Assembly (NCBI GenBank): GCA_964501065.1
Contig: CAZCRF010000001.1
Location: forward strand, 1-64,000
From: Hallerella sp964501065
GTDB taxonomy: Bacteria > Fibrobacterota > Fibrobacteria > Fibrobacterales > Fibrobacteraceae
Length of the DNA: 64,000 nt
Direction of reading: 5' to 3'
The translations under genes and the position numbers were made by a program. The notes beneath the pieces are model-generated. The model ran no database searches, was not told the origin of the DNA, and saw nothing but the letters and a program-made list of their open reading frames with translations. Shown one piece after another: positions 1 through 9,911 of this stretch; position 1 is the stretch's first letter; each line of letters starts with the position of its first letter.

Positions 1-13
1 TTGGCGACCAACA

Positions 14-73
14 GTCCGTTTGACGGACACAAACCGCCCGTGCCAACGACAAAACCGTCCGTTTGACGGACAC
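14..73. repeat. two direct copies of a 6-3-6 inverted repeat
   Basis: Positions 14-30 and 57-73 carry the same 17-base string, GTCCGTTTGACGGACAC. Its first 15 bases form an inverted repeat (GTCCGT, spacer TTG, ACGGAC). The copies start 43 bases apart, about four helical turns. They lie just beyond the 3' end of the thioesterase gene, near the window edge. They could be a pair of operator sites for the gene to the left (outside the window) or small hairpins; no T-run follows, so they are poor terminators. Confidence 0.6.
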
Positions 74-102
74 TAGCCTCCACGCCAATGGAAATAGACC
101 AT

Positions 103-807
103 TCAACTCCCGAATTCGAGAATTGCCGCCGGATGTCCGTCTTTCAACAGGCGGATGTAGGCGAATCTTTCCGTTTCCACGAGTTCCGGCGTCAAGGCGT
201 CGCCTAATTTTGCCGGGACTTTGTACTCCACGCGCACCGTTTTGACGGGGAAGTTTTCCGGTAGGCATTCGATAGCCAATCGGACGTAATGTGCATTGTT
301 CATGTGCTTGTTGTAATCGATGTCGTTTCGCTGCACCCGTATCGGGGGGAATGTTTGGACTTTTCCCTCCGGCACGACGATGCGACGGTCGCGGTAATCC
401 ATATCGAGCTTCTTGTCGAACGCGGTTGCGGACATCACTTCGGCGGGGAGCTTTTTCATCCTCCCGGACTTTAAATCCACGAAAACGCCCAAGCTCCAAG
501 TCTTGTAACAGGGTTTGCCCGCTGCGTCGTAAATGAACGTGTTGCGGAATCCGAACAGAGGCTCGCATTTGAAGACGCTGGTCGTGATGGTCAAGTTCTC
601 CTTGAAATCCGGGACTCGGACGACTTCCACTTGCCTCGACGCGAGCAATTGGGCCAGTCCGTTCTCTTTCAAGTAATCCCGATAAGCTGTCGCGGAATCC
701 AACCAAAGCTCCGAGCAATCCTGCAACATCTGGAATGCGGAAAAAAGCTTGAGCTTTCCGCTGCTGTCTGTTTGGCTGGTCGTCACCATTTCCTGGATGC
801 TGAACAT
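103..807 (-). CDS. acyl-ACP thioesterase (FatA/FatB-like)
   Basis: Predicted hotdog-fold thioesterase that releases fatty acids from acyl-ACP in the cytoplasm. The 234-residue product has the two-hotdog layout of bacterial members of PF01643. An N-terminal half is followed by a second half containing the NDIDYNKHMNNAHYVR segment, the typical N-x-H catalytic neighbourhood of this family. A longer open frame reaches 942, but the ATG at 807 is preceded by AGGGAGGA at good spacing and begins MFSIQEM, so it was chosen. The gene is the last of a minus-strand series, 76 bases after the chromate-transporter pair. Substrate chain length cannot be read from sequence. Confidence 0.85.
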   Translation of the reverse strand: MFSIQEMVTTSQTDSSGKLKLFSAFQMLQDCSELWLDSATAYRDYLKENGLAQLLASRQVEVVRVPDFKENLTITTSVFKCEPLFGFRNTFIYDAAGKPCYKTWSLGVFVDLKSGRMKKLPAEVMSATAFDKKLDMDYRDRRIVVPEGKVQTFPPIRVQRNDIDYNKHMNNAHYVRLAIECLPENFPVKTVRVEYKVPAKLGDALTPELVETERFAYIRLLKDGHPAAILEFGS

Positions 808-883
808 CGAATCCTCCCTGTTCATCCAAAAACAATCTAGAAAGTCCGAAAGATTTAGGCAAAAGCCCACCGGAACGATTCCG

Positions 884-1480
884 TCAGGATGGGAATCCCT
901 GTAGCCATTCAAATCCGAGCCCGAGCAGGGCGCAAATGCCAATCATCTTGACGGGCCCGATTTTCAAAAATTTCACGCAGGCGAATGTCCCGACGAAAAG
1001 CGCCACGGAAAAACAAAATCCCACGGAGTCTTCTGAAGGGGAGCCGAAGTTTTCCTTCGTCATCAGCATGAGAGTCGCCGCGGCCAAAAGTCCGACGACT
1101 GCCGGCCTGAGCCCCGAAAATACATGGCGCACGGCGGGATGGTCTTTGTAACGCATGAAGTAACGGCTGATGAGGAGCATCAAGATGAGCGACGGCAGGA
1201 CCAGGGAAAATGTCGCAAGGCAACTTCCCAAAATGCAAAAAGGGATGCTCGCGCCCACATTCTGCAAGGCCGTGTAACCCGCGTAAGTCGCCGTGTTGAT
1301 TCCCACGGGGCCGGGCGTCATCTGGCTGATTGCGACGATGTCCGTGAATTCCCCGGAAGTCATCCATCCGTGATGAAAGACGACTTCCCGTTGGATGAGG
1401 GAGAGCATTCCGTAACCGCCGCCGAATCCGAACAGCCCGATTTGAAAGAAGGTCGAGAAGAGCGAAAGGTAAAGGGTCAT
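884..1480 (-). CDS. chromate transporter half-protein (CHR family), second of pair
   Basis: 198-residue integral membrane protein of the short-chain CHR (ChrA-like) family, which forms functional anion transporters as pairs of half-size proteins. Visible family signs are the N-terminal FFQIGLFGFGGGYGML segment, the GWMTSGEFTDIVAISQMTPGP loop with its MTPGP motif, and later hydrophobic helices. It overlaps the preceding half-gene by four bases (ATGA), which fits co-translation of two subunits. The physiological substrate need not be chromate. Family confidence is high, substrate confidence low. Confidence 0.88.
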   Translation of the reverse strand: MTLYLSLFSTFFQIGLFGFGGGYGMLSLIQREVVFHHGWMTSGEFTDIVAISQMTPGPVGINTATYAGYTALQNVGASIPFCILGSCLATFSLVLPSLILMLLISRYFMRYKDHPAVRHVFSGLRPAVVGLLAAATLMLMTKENFGSPSEDSVGFCFSVALFVGTFACVKFLKIGPVKMIGICALLGLGFEWLQGFPS

Positions 1481-2025
1481 TTTGCGCCGCCTTTCCGTTC
1501 AAATTTCCCAAAGAAAAATCCAGCGGTTCCCGCACACAAAATTACCAGGATGGGGGAGACTCCCAAGAGCCAGATGAGGAGCGCGCTTGCAATGGGAATC
1601 CAAAACGTATATCGGTTGATGTTCGCGCGTTTCGCCATGTTGAAGGTCGGGACGGCAATCAAAGCGACGACGGCTGGGCGGATGCCTCGGAACAGGGCTC
1701 TGACAAAGGGATTGTCTTGGAACTTGTGGAAGAACATCGCAATCAAGAGGATGATGAGAAATGACGGCAGGGCCGTTCCGAGTGCACAGAGGATGCCTCC
1801 GCGAACGCCTAGCAGCCGGTATCCGATGAAAATGCTGATGTTGACTGCGAAAACGCCCGGGCAACTTTGGGCGATTGCCAGCAAATCCAAGAACTCTTCC
1901 TTGGAAATCCACCTTTTTTTGTCGAGCACTTCGGACTCAATCAGCGGAATCATCGCATAGCCGCCGCCGAAGGTGAAAAGCCCGATTTTGAAAAAAGTTC
2001 GGAAGCAGTCCAGGTAGAGTTTCAT
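1477..2025 (-). CDS. chromate transporter half-protein (CHR family), first of pair
   Basis: 182-residue membrane protein homologous to its downstream partner: FFKIGLFTFGGGYAMIPLI near the N-terminus, then the WISKEEFLDLLAIAQSCPGV loop. In this copy the usual TPGP motif reads SCPGV, so the two halves are diverged and probably asymmetric. The start lies only 6 bases after the sprA stop codon, so it may be transcribed with sprA. It ends in a four-base overlap with the second half. The protein is expected in the inner membrane. Confidence 0.87.
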   Translation of the reverse strand: MKLYLDCFRTFFKIGLFTFGGGYAMIPLIESEVLDKKRWISKEEFLDLLAIAQSCPGVFAVNISIFIGYRLLGVRGGILCALGTALPSFLIILLIAMFFHKFQDNPFVRALFRGIRPAVVALIAVPTFNMAKRANINRYTFWIPIASALLIWLLGVSPILVILCAGTAGFFFGKFERKGGAK

Positions 2026-2031
2026 ATTCGC

Positions 2032-5000
2032 CTAATTGAATCGGAGAAGGAGCGCGATTTCGAAGGAGAGAATTTGTTCCGTGTGAGCCGTTTCATCGTC
2101 GAGCTTTTCGTGAATTTGCCGGTATTCAACGTATGCGCTCATGCTGGCCATTTTGTTGAATTGGTATCCCGCGCTCGGACGGACATACCATTCGTGGACG
2201 CGGGACGGGACGGTTCGGTCCGTCTTGTGCAATTCGGGGTAGTAAAAGACGTAATCCGTGCCGTCGATGGTCCATTTCTTGTAAATGCCGTCCGTTCCGC
2301 TTTCCTTTTCGGTCATGTTGTAATCCGCTCCCGGATCGTAGGTCTCGCGGATGGTCTTCGTGTATTCGTAGCCGGCGGTGAGGCGCAAGTCGATGTCGTT
2401 CTTGAGCTTGAAGTACCACTTCCAGAACTGGAATCCGCGCTTGGTCTTGAGCGGGTAGGAAATGGTCAAATCGTTTCCGACGTTGTAGCCGTAATCCTTG
2501 TAAAGCGACGTGTGAATCCACGGCGTGTAGAAATATTTCGTCGTGTCGCTCAGGTCTTCCGTGCTTGACGGCCAGTTCGTTTGGGAAATCACTTCCTCTT
2601 TCGGGCGTCTGTCCGTGAATTCGAGCTTCAAGAACGTATTGTCTTCGATGCGGATGTTGTTCTGGGTGAGGAAGCTGATGCGGACCAGCGGGTTGAAGTT
2701 CCAGGTCGTCGTCCAGGAATCTTCGGCGCTTTGGAACGGTTTCACGGAACGCGAATGCGTGTAATCGACCCGATGTGTCGTACTCACGCTGCGGAACCCG
2801 TTCAAGAATCCAATCCGTTGAGAAAAGTTCGGGACGGAGACGCCGACTCCCCACTTCGGCCAGACGATTGTCGAGTCCGTGTAAAGCGGATATTCCCGGG
2901 ACTGGCTGAAGTCCTGTTTCCACTGCATGTCGGCGACAATCCCGATGCTCCAAAGGGGAAGGGTGAAACCCGTAGAAAGGTTGAGCGTCCGGTTGACGCT
3001 GTGCGAAAAGTTCCCTTGGTAAACCAAGGTGTCGACATGGTGGTTGCGGTATTGGGCGAACCGTTTGTAATCGTCGCGGTGATCCAGCTCCATGTCGCCG
3101 GACACGATGTTCCAGATGCCGCGATTCTTGTAGCCGTTCCCGATGCCTAGGCCGTATAAGTAATACTGCAACGGCGAAACGCCCTGTTCTTCGTAAAGTT
3201 GCGAAAGGGTGAAGTTCTCGCCGACGGTCGAAATGTCGACTGTCCACGCCGCCTTGATGTCCCGCCATTTCAATTTTTCGAAGAATCCCTTGGCGGCGTT
3301 CTTGTCGCCGAAAAGGCTCAAGAAGTTGACGACGCGGAACGAGGGGGAAAACTCGAATCGGTTCGTCTGGGAAATCGTCCAATAGTTCTTTTCCACCGTC
3401 GTCGGGTCGTACAGGTCGAATTCGTCCGGGATGGTCTTTTGCTGCTTGAAGGAGGACGAGAACGCGAATGTCATCGGAAGGAACGGGATTATCGGCGGGC
3501 TGAAGGTCGTCTTGAACTGTTGGCTGCGGCTGCGTTCGTTCTTGAGGATGCCGTAGGCGCGCCCGTATTCCCTCTTGCCGACGCTGTCGACTTTGTAATA
3601 GACGGTGCTGTCGTAAAGGATGCGGTAAGTGCTCGGGTCGTCCATGTCGATAAGGGACGTGTCTCCGTCCGCGGAGACTGTCGCCACGGTGTCGTAGGGA
3701 ATCGCGACGACGCTGTCCGGGGAGACGTAAATCTTCCTGTCCGTGTGGTCGTAGTCGAAGATGTCGTCGACGGCGAAAAGCCCGCCGTTGTCCGGGGAGA
3801 AGAAGTTCTCCTTGGCGAAATCCTCCTGGTCGCCGCCGCTGAACATGTCGCGCGTGATGTTCAGGCTGTAGCTCGTGGAAAGGAACGGGAAGATGTTCCA
3901 GCGGATGTTCGCCTTGTGCGAAAGGTCCACCGTGTAAGTGACGGAACGGTCCGTTTGCGGTTCGGTGAAGTCCGGATCCCGCTCCTGGTTGATATACCGG
4001 ATGTAGCTCAGGTCGAACAGGGTGAGGTCTATCGTCTGCGGCCAAGGTTCGAAAGTCGCATCGGCAAATCCCTTTCCCCAGGAATTCTTCCGCAAGAAGT
4101 CGAACGGCTTGTAGTTGAAACGGTTGAATGTCCCGAGGCTGTATTCGATAATCGTGTGATAGGAATAGGTGGAATCAGCTGCGGTCGTGGAACGCGATTC
4201 CGTTTCCGTGTAGCTGTAACTCCAGGCCGGCCGTTCGAGGAATATCTGGGAGAGCACTTCCTTCACCGGGCTGGACTCCATCTTGTAATCCTTGCTGTAG
4301 CTCAGGCTGAAACGCTTCGTGCGGCTGAACGATTGGTAGCCCCTGGATTCCGCATCATTCCGGAGCTTCTCCTCTTCGTCCGCATTCTCCACGGTGAGAT
4401 TTCCGTCCCAAATGTCCTTGGCGAATGTGCCGAGGTTGTCGTGCGAAAGTTCCAGGTCGTCCGTCGGCTTCAAATAGGGGCGTTCCGTGGTGCTGCTGTA
4501 ACCGACGCTCAGCGGAATGTGGAATCCCTGTTCGTCGTCGAGGAACTTGTTCAAGTTCACGCTGGCGTCCGCGGCGATGTCGAGCTTGGATTCCGCTTCG
4601 GAAAGGGTCGGTTTCGGAGAAGAGCCGCTCGTGGAGAGGGTGGCGAAGTTTCCGTCTTGGTAACGGGCGGATCCGGAAATCGAGAGGAAGTCCGAAAAGT
4701 TCGCCTGACCGGAAGTGCGGAACGCGTAGCCCCAATCGTTGTCCATGTCCGAAAGGCGCAAATCGTCAATCCAGAATTCGCCTTCCAAATCCGCCGGGGA
4801 GGCGTCCTCGTCCGCGATGATGACGAAACGGATCCAATCGACGGAGGTCGTCGAAGGATTCCCGACGAGCTTCAAGACTTCTTCCCGTTCGCCGCCGATG
4901 GAATCGATGACGGGCTCGAGGAACGGCGGTCTGCGCCCCTTCTTCAAATCGGAGAAGGCCGAAAGCTTTTCGGAGAAGGCGTTCGCAAGCCAGTTTCTCT

Positions 5001-8000
5001 CATGGCAATCCGCAACGCGTTCCGATGCGGAGCACGTGATTTTCACCGGTCGGAAGCTCCATTCGTAATAGTCCGTCGAGCCTTCTAGCGAGCCTTCGCC
5101 GAACTGCAGCGCAAAGCGGACGGGAGTCCTCGTCGCGTCTGTCGTATAATGGATTTCCATTTTCAGCGTCTTGTATTTCGTCAAGTCCTTTTCGTCCGCA
5201 TCGAAGGCGCGGGTCGCTCCGACAGACTGCCCCGGGGAGAGGTTCTTGTAGCTGAGTACGAGGGCGGTTTCCTTCAGTGCGGCGTTCGTCTCCGCGTCCC
5301 GTTCCGTTTCCGTGTTCGGGCTCTTGTAATAGGTTCCCGAATTTTCCCGGTTGTTGATGGTCGAAACGGTCAAGTAGCTGGTGTCTGCAGCGGATTCCTG
5401 CGCCGTGGAGGAAATTTCCACTTCGCTGCCGTCGACGATGGCCGTCTGCGTGTTGCCCGTCGAAGAGGTGACGTATTTGCTTGAAACGTCGGAGGATTCC
5501 CAGGAGTTCCCCATCACGCCCAGACTTGCGATTTGCACCTTGGCTTCCGCGACGCCGTTCGAAATCTTTCCCATCCAAAGTCGGGAGAATTGCGCTTGGG
5601 AAAGAATCGTCTGGTAGCTTTCCCCGCTGGGGGTGACAATCGTGTCGTATTGGTCCAGCGGAATCTTCCATTTGCGCCAACCGTTCTTTAGCGTTTCGTA
5701 ATTGGCGTCGTCGTTGTCCGAAAGGTCTATCCGGTAGCGGACGAATCCGATGTCCAAGTCGAGGGAGCCGTTCTTGTTGATGTCCTCCGTGTCGTAAGCG
5801 CGTTCGCCGGAGTTCCCTTCCGTCCCGTTGATGGCGACAGGCGGGTCGCTTTCGTCGTCCAGGTCGTCGTCGAAGTTGTCTCGGGCGATGTCCGTGTTCG
5901 TCGCGTCCGAATTCGCGCTGGTCCGTATCGTGCTTACGCAACCGTTCATGCGGCAATCCCAAATTGTCAAATGTTCGTCGGATCCGGAAACCCCGTCAAG
6001 TCCCTTGTCGTGCAAAGCAGTCGTCGTTCCCAAGTCGTTTTCGCCGTCGTATGTGCCGTTCGGGGCGTCTCCGTTGATGGACAAGTCTTCGCTCACAAGG
6101 CCCAAGTCCAAATAAAGGCTTCCGACGTTTCCGCGTGCGACGACTTCGATGTATTTCATGTCGCTCAAGTCTTGGTAATAGCTCGAATTCGGCCGCATGA
6201 TGCCGCCCCAACTGTTGCCCACCAAATTGTCGTTAGGCCGGAGCGTCAGTTTGAGAACTGTCAGCCGTTGGTTGTCGACGTCGCTGTTCCCCACTGTCGG
6301 GTAGATGTGTTTGTACAAGACGGTGTTGTTGCTGTGCCAGATGAATTCGCCCTTGTGCTTGTAGTCCAGGTTTTCGATGTAGGTGCTCGGATCCGTGTCG
6401 ACTCCTCCCGGAGGGGAGGCCGGATACCAGGAAAGCCGCGAGAGCGGATACACCAGCCCCGATTCGCTCGATTCAAAATCTTCGAGGAGAGCCGTTTGGC
6501 CGCTGCTCGTGTTCGCGTTGTGGTAGCTGCTCGCGAATTCCGCTTCGAAACGCCAACTCGAGGCCGCCTTCGTCTCGATGCCCGGAATCCAGTTCACCAA
6601 ATCCGTCATCCACTGCGCCGTGTCTTGCAGGCGCAAGTTCATTCCCCAGAGGAAGCTCGAATACGGCTCGCTGCCGAGAGTCGGGGTGCTGGCCGTCGTG
6701 CTCTGGCTCTTGTAGAGGGCGGTGATGCCGAACAGGGAGCCGTCTCCGAATCCGTAGCGCGAAAGGGGAAGCTCCGCCCGGGCGCCCAGCAGCACCTTGT
6801 TGTCGATTTCGAACAGAGGCTCGCATTCAAATTCCACCGAGATTTCCTTGTTCGGGTCCAAGGCGGTTTCGCTCAGAAGTTCAATCTGACCGAGTTCGTA
6901 GTTGACGTCGTAATCGACCCCGCGAGTGAGAACGGTGGAGCCCGCTTTCAGTTTTTCGGAACCTTCGGAAATGTCCATGCAAGTCCCGGAGCTGACGGAG
7001 TAGCTCGAACTCGGATCGCGGACGCTGATGACGGAATTCCGCCTCTTCCCGACGCTTTCGAAGTAATAGCGATTCGTGTACTTGCTCCCCAAGTTTGAAA
7101 CGGGCAGCTTGTAAAGGTTCGCCATGGCTGCGGAAGAATCCACGTTGCGGAACGGCTCAAGGCAGTTCTCCCGCGCGCGCGCCGAAGAGTTCGCCCCGGA
7201 ATACCAAGACAGCGGACGGCACGGCAGCCACATTTCCCCCGTGTAGGAACCGGATGCGTCCTTCTTGAAAATGGTCGCGTCTCCCGTCAAGATTGTGTTC
7301 GTCGTCGTGTCGACAAGCCCTAGCGTCTTCAAATACGACCCGGAAACTCCCGACTTGTTCTTGACGCGCAGGACGAAGCTGGATGCGCTCTCGTCCGAGA
7401 TTCCGATGGAATAGACGTTGCGGAGCATCAACTTGTCGATGTCCGTCAGTTCCGAAAGGGTCGCGTCCCATTGGATGAGGACAACCCGGGAGCCGTCGTT
7501 CACGGTCGTACCCGCACGCCCTGTACCGTCGTCAGACCAGCTGGCGGCGATGAGTGTCGATTTCGAAGCTCCGAGCACTTTCACGATGCCCGTCTTGCTG
7601 TCGTAGGAGAAGTCGTTCGACGACATCGGCACAAGCCTGTCGATTGTCTTTTCCACCGTCGCCCCGGAAGGCGTCGTGTAGACGGCGACGACCTTTTCCA
7701 CGACATTTGTCGTCGTGTTCGTCGGAGCGCGCTTGTAGAGCTTCAAGTTCGTCGCCGCGTAGGGTGACGTCGAACGCCCGGCGAGGCCCGCGCTGATGTA
7801 GTTGTTCCGCGCCGCGTGATTCACGAAGTAATAGCGGTAAGCGATGAACTGCTTGTCTTGAATCTGGAATTCCGTCGTACTGGAACTCGCGTTTATCGTG
7901 TATTTCTCCTGGCTGCCGCCGTCTTGGGAAGCGATGGTCGTGAGCCACCAGTCGCCGAGTTTCCATTCCGCCTTGATGCCGAAAAGGCCCTTGTGGTTTT

Positions 8001-8811
8001 CCGAATAACCGGTGAGTTCCGTCCCAGGAAGGGCGAGCGACGTCGTCCCGGCTTCTATCCGCTGCAAGATGTAATCCTCGAACTCGCCTTTGTACGATTC
8101 TTCATAGACGACGCGGATCTGGTTCTTCGCCCCGAGGCCGCTTTCCACGTTGTTCACTTCCACGGTGATGTATGGGCCGATTTTCCCTTTCACAATGAAG
8201 CTGGGGTCGTAAGTGAGCGTCGGGCTGGGGAAGAGATTGTCCTTGGTGCTGCCCGGAGCGTCGTCCTTTTCCCCGCGTCCGGAAAGCCGGATGTCCATCG
8301 TCCCCTGGAGGAGCAGTTTCGGCTTGTCGAACCCGAAGTCCTTCATCCAAGAGGGCATGTTGATGGGGATGTCGATGTCGTAGAGGGTCGCGTTTTCCGG
8401 TTCCGAGTAGCCGCCGTTGTTCTGGCCGGCGAATGAATTCAGCCAAAGCCTGTTGAACCCGATGTCGTACATGTCCGACACGTAAGAGGCGAGTTCCGGG
8501 TAAGTCGCCGTCCAAAGGGACATCGTGTCGCGATTGATGGGGTTGACGTATTTCTTGGTCACCTCCATTTCGCGGTTTTCAAAGTTGATTTCGTGGTCGT
8601 AACGCTCGTTCTTCGGCGGCTTCATCAATTGGGAGTTTTGTCCGACGCCGCTTTTCGGCGCAATTCCCGAAAGAGGGGTCACGTTGGGCGGCAGCGGAAT
8701 GTATTGCACGGAGGAGTTCGCCGAAGAATTTTTCTCCATAGACGAATCGGCCGACTCCTGGGCTGGGGTCAGCGCAAGCGATAGGGCTACGGCGGCCAAG
8801 AGCCGTTTCAT
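2032..8811 (-). CDS. sprA: SprA-like type IX secretion outer-membrane translocon
   Basis: A 2259-residue protein, close to the size of Bacteroidota SprA, the giant outer-membrane beta-barrel through which T9SS cargo crosses. Starting at ATG 8811 it opens with a short signal peptide (MKRLLAAVALSLALTPAQ). Family-like signatures seen in the translation include LLEDFESSES, YIEVVARGNVGSLYLDLG, a TEDINKNGSLD segment followed by VRYRIDLSDNDD, WRKWKIPLDQY, and DNDWGYAFRTSGQANFSDFLSISG. The C-terminal ~1000 residues are rich in alternating aromatic beta-strand pattern and end in FEIALLLRFN, a typical barrel end with a terminal aromatic. The frame is open up to 9024, but the region before 8811 has no signal-peptide character. 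No other T9SS gene (gldK-N, porV, sov) is in the window. Assignment rests on motif recall, not a search. Confidence 0.8.
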   Translation of the reverse strand: MKRLLAAVALSLALTPAQESADSSMEKNSSANSSVQYIPLPPNVTPLSGIAPKSGVGQNSQLMKPPKNERYDHEINFENREMEVTKKYVNPINRDTMSLWTATYPELASYVSDMYDIGFNRLWLNSFAGQNNGGYSEPENATLYDIDIPINMPSWMKDFGFDKPKLLLQGTMDIRLSGRGEKDDAPGSTKDNLFPSPTLTYDPSFIVKGKIGPYITVEVNNVESGLGAKNQIRVVYEESYKGEFEDYILQRIEAGTTSLALPGTELTGYSENHKGLFGIKAEWKLGDWWLTTIASQDGGSQEKYTINASSSTTEFQIQDKQFIAYRYYFVNHAARNNYISAGLAGRSTSPYAATNLKLYKRAPTNTTTNVVEKVVAVYTTPSGATVEKTIDRLVPMSSNDFSYDSKTGIVKVLGASKSTLIAASWSDDGTGRAGTTVNDGSRVVLIQWDATLSELTDIDKLMLRNVYSIGISDESASSFVLRVKNKSGVSGSYLKTLGLVDTTTNTILTGDATIFKKDASGSYTGEMWLPCRPLSWYSGANSSARARENCLEPFRNVDSSAAMANLYKLPVSNLGSKYTNRYYFESVGKRRNSVISVRDPSSSYSVSSGTCMDISEGSEKLKAGSTVLTRGVDYDVNYELGQIELLSETALDPNKEISVEFECEPLFEIDNKVLLGARAELPLSRYGFGDGSLFGITALYKSQSTTASTPTLGSEPYSSFLWGMNLRLQDTAQWMTDLVNWIPGIETKAASSWRFEAEFASSYHNANTSSGQTALLEDFESSESGLVYPLSRLSWYPASPPGGVDTDPSTYIENLDYKHKGEFIWHSNNTVLYKHIYPTVGNSDVDNQRLTVLKLTLRPNDNLVGNSWGGIMRPNSSYYQDLSDMKYIEVVARGNVGSLYLDLGLVSEDLSINGDAPNGTYDGENDLGTTTALHDKGLDGVSGSDEHLTIWDCRMNGCVSTIRTSANSDATNTDIARDNFDDDLDDESDPPVAINGTEGNSGERAYDTEDINKNGSLDLDIGFVRYRIDLSDNDDANYETLKNGWRKWKIPLDQYDTIVTPSGESYQTILSQAQFSRLWMGKISNGVAEAKVQIASLGVMGNSWESSDVSSKYVTSSTGNTQTAIVDGSEVEISSTAQESAADTSYLTVSTINNRENSGTYYKSPNTETERDAETNAALKETALVLSYKNLSPGQSVGATRAFDADEKDLTKYKTLKMEIHYTTDATRTPVRFALQFGEGSLEGSTDYYEWSFRPVKITCSASERVADCHERNWLANAFSEKLSAFSDLKKGRRPPFLEPVIDSIGGEREEVLKLVGNPSTTSVDWIRFVIIADEDASPADLEGEFWIDDLRLSDMDNDWGYAFRTSGQANFSDFLSISGSARYQDGNFATLSTSGSSPKPTLSEAESKLDIAADASVNLNKFLDDEQGFHIPLSVGYSSTTERPYLKPTDDLELSHDNLGTFAKDIWDGNLTVENADEEEKLRNDAESRGYQSFSRTKRFSLSYSKDYKMESSPVKEVLSQIFLERPAWSYSYTETESRSTTAADSTYSYHTIIEYSLGTFNRFNYKPFDFLRKNSWGKGFADATFEPWPQTIDLTLFDLSYIRYINQERDPDFTEPQTDRSVTYTVDLSHKANIRWNIFPFLSTSYSLNITRDMFSGGDQEDFAKENFFSPDNGGLFAVDDIFDYDHTDRKIYVSPDSVVAIPYDTVATVSADGDTSLIDMDDPSTYRILYDSTVYYKVDSVGKREYGRAYGILKNERSRSQQFKTTFSPPIIPFLPMTFAFSSSFKQQKTIPDEFDLYDPTTVEKNYWTISQTNRFEFSPSFRVVNFLSLFGDKNAAKGFFEKLKWRDIKAAWTVDISTVGENFTLSQLYEEQGVSPLQYYLYGLGIGNGYKNRGIWNIVSGDMELDHRDDYKRFAQYRNHHVDTLVYQGNFSHSVNRTLNLSTGFTLPLWSIGIVADMQWKQDFSQSREYPLYTDSTIVWPKWGVGVSVPNFSQRIGFLNGFRSVSTTHRVDYTHSRSVKPFQSAEDSWTTTWNFNPLVRISFLTQNNIRIEDNTFLKLEFTDRRPKEEVISQTNWPSSTEDLSDTTKYFYTPWIHTSLYKDYGYNVGNDLTISYPLKTKRGFQFWKWYFKLKNDIDLRLTAGYEYTKTIRETYDPGADYNMTEKESGTDGIYKKWTIDGTDYVFYYPELHKTDRTVPSRVHEWYVRPSAGYQFNKMASMSAYVEYRQIHEKLDDETAHTEQILSFEIALLLRFN

Positions 8812-9017
8812 TCTAGACAAAATCCGGCCATAATTCTCCACTTGGGTCTCCCCTCGACAGCGGCGGCGAAGGGAAATCCACAAAGTACCGATAGAAAGTA
8901 AAAAATTTGGGCGGGGAAAATCTAGCTTTGGCGCGAAATCCGCTTGAGAAAAGGCGACGGGGGCGTTTTGGAATGTGGATGGTGGGCGGCGTTGCGCCTT
9001 GGCGGGAAAGACGCCCG

Positions 9018-9032
9018 TGGACAAAATGTCCA
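9018..9032. promoter_or_regulatory. inverted repeat between sprA and the TIGR02147 gene
   Basis: TGGACA-AAA-TGTCCA is a perfect 6-3-6 inverted repeat in the 278-base divergent intergenic region between sprA (start 8811) and the regulator gene (start 9090). Size and place suit a dimeric DNA-binding protein, possibly the adjacent regulator acting on itself or on sprA. No convincing -35/-10 pair was found next to it; a TATATT at 9075-9080 is very close to the regulator start. Confidence 0.4.
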
Positions 9033-9089
9033 GAAGAAATTCTTCGAGCGGTCTGTCCGGAGAGGGCTTCTGCGTATATTTTTCAGGAT

Positions 9090-9911
9090 ATGGACTTTTT
9101 TTCGGAAGTTGCGGACTATCGGGATTACCTCAAGGCTTATTATGAAAAGCGCAAAAAGGGGATGCCGCTCTACTCTTATCGGATGATGGGAGACAAGCTG
9201 GGGCTCGATTCGAGCCATCTGTACCGCATTCTCCAAAAAAAACAGCACTTGCCCGCACATGCGCTCGAAGCGGCGAAGGAACTCCTCGGGATTTCCGGTC
9301 GGGCGGCGGAATATTTCAACTTGCTCTACTCGTCGAACGTTTCCAAGGACCCCGCACAAAAGGCGGAGCAGATGGCGAAGGCCGTTTCCCTGCGGGACGT
9401 GGAACGCCGAAGCCTCCAGAATGCCGAACTCCGTTTCTTGGAAAATGCAAGCGTCCCCGTCGTCCGCGCTTGGCTTGAAATCAATGGCGGCGTTTCCGAT
9501 GCGCGTCAAATCGCCAGGAGCCTTGTTCCGCAAATCACGGAAGCCGAAGCGAAAGAGGCCGTTCAAATCCTCAAAGACGCGGGGCTTGTCAAAAGGATTC
9601 CGTCTGGGAGGCTTGCCCTGACGGAACCGCACTTGACCGTGAGCGGAACCGAAAAGGCGGTCGCCGTCCGAAAATTTCAAAAGCAGGCCTTGCGCTTGGC
9701 CGGCGAAGCCTTGGAAAACATCCCGGCAAAGGACCGGAACATTTCCACCCTCACCCTTTCCGTTGACGGGGAATGTTTCGAAGACCTGTGCGACATGGCG
9801 AAGGAGTTTCGCCGTTTGGTGCAAAAGAGGGTGGATTCCGTGAAACGCCCCGATCGGGTGATGCAATTTTCCTTGGCGTTTTACCCGGTGACCGTGACGA
9901 GGGAAGAATGA
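9090..9911 (+). CDS. TIGR02147/DUF4423 family putative regulator
   Basis: 273-residue protein matching the Fibrobacter paralogous family TIGR02147. The N-terminus DFFSEVADYRDYLKAYYEKRK is followed by an HTH-like stretch (YRMMGDKLGLDSSHLYRILQ, about residues 30-50). A helical middle comes next, then a DUF4423-like C-terminal half with LKDAGLVKRI and NISTLTLSVDGE. The family is thought to be transcriptional regulators; targets are unknown. The frame opens at 8907, but ATG 9090 gives the family-typical start and length. Its stop overlaps the next ATG by four bases, so it is translationally coupled to a secreted lipoprotein. Confidence 0.82.
   Translation: MDFFSEVADYRDYLKAYYEKRKKGMPLYSYRMMGDKLGLDSSHLYRILQKKQHLPAHALEAAKELLGISGRAAEYFNLLYSSNVSKDPAQKAEQMAKAVSLRDVERRSLQNAELRFLENASVPVVRAWLEINGGVSDARQIARSLVPQITEAEAKEAVQILKDAGLVKRIPSGRLALTEPHLTVSGTEKAVAVRKFQKQALRLAGEALENIPAKDRNISTLTLSVDGECFEDLCDMAKEFRRLVQKRVDSVKRPDRVMQFSLAFYPVTVTREE

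Noticed and set aside
2126..4045. Long open frame of 639 codons on the minus strand inside the sprA gene
   Set aside because: It is an alternative frame of sprA, rich in Arg/Pro/His, with no domain pattern. The sprA frame has coherent motifs and a signal peptide.
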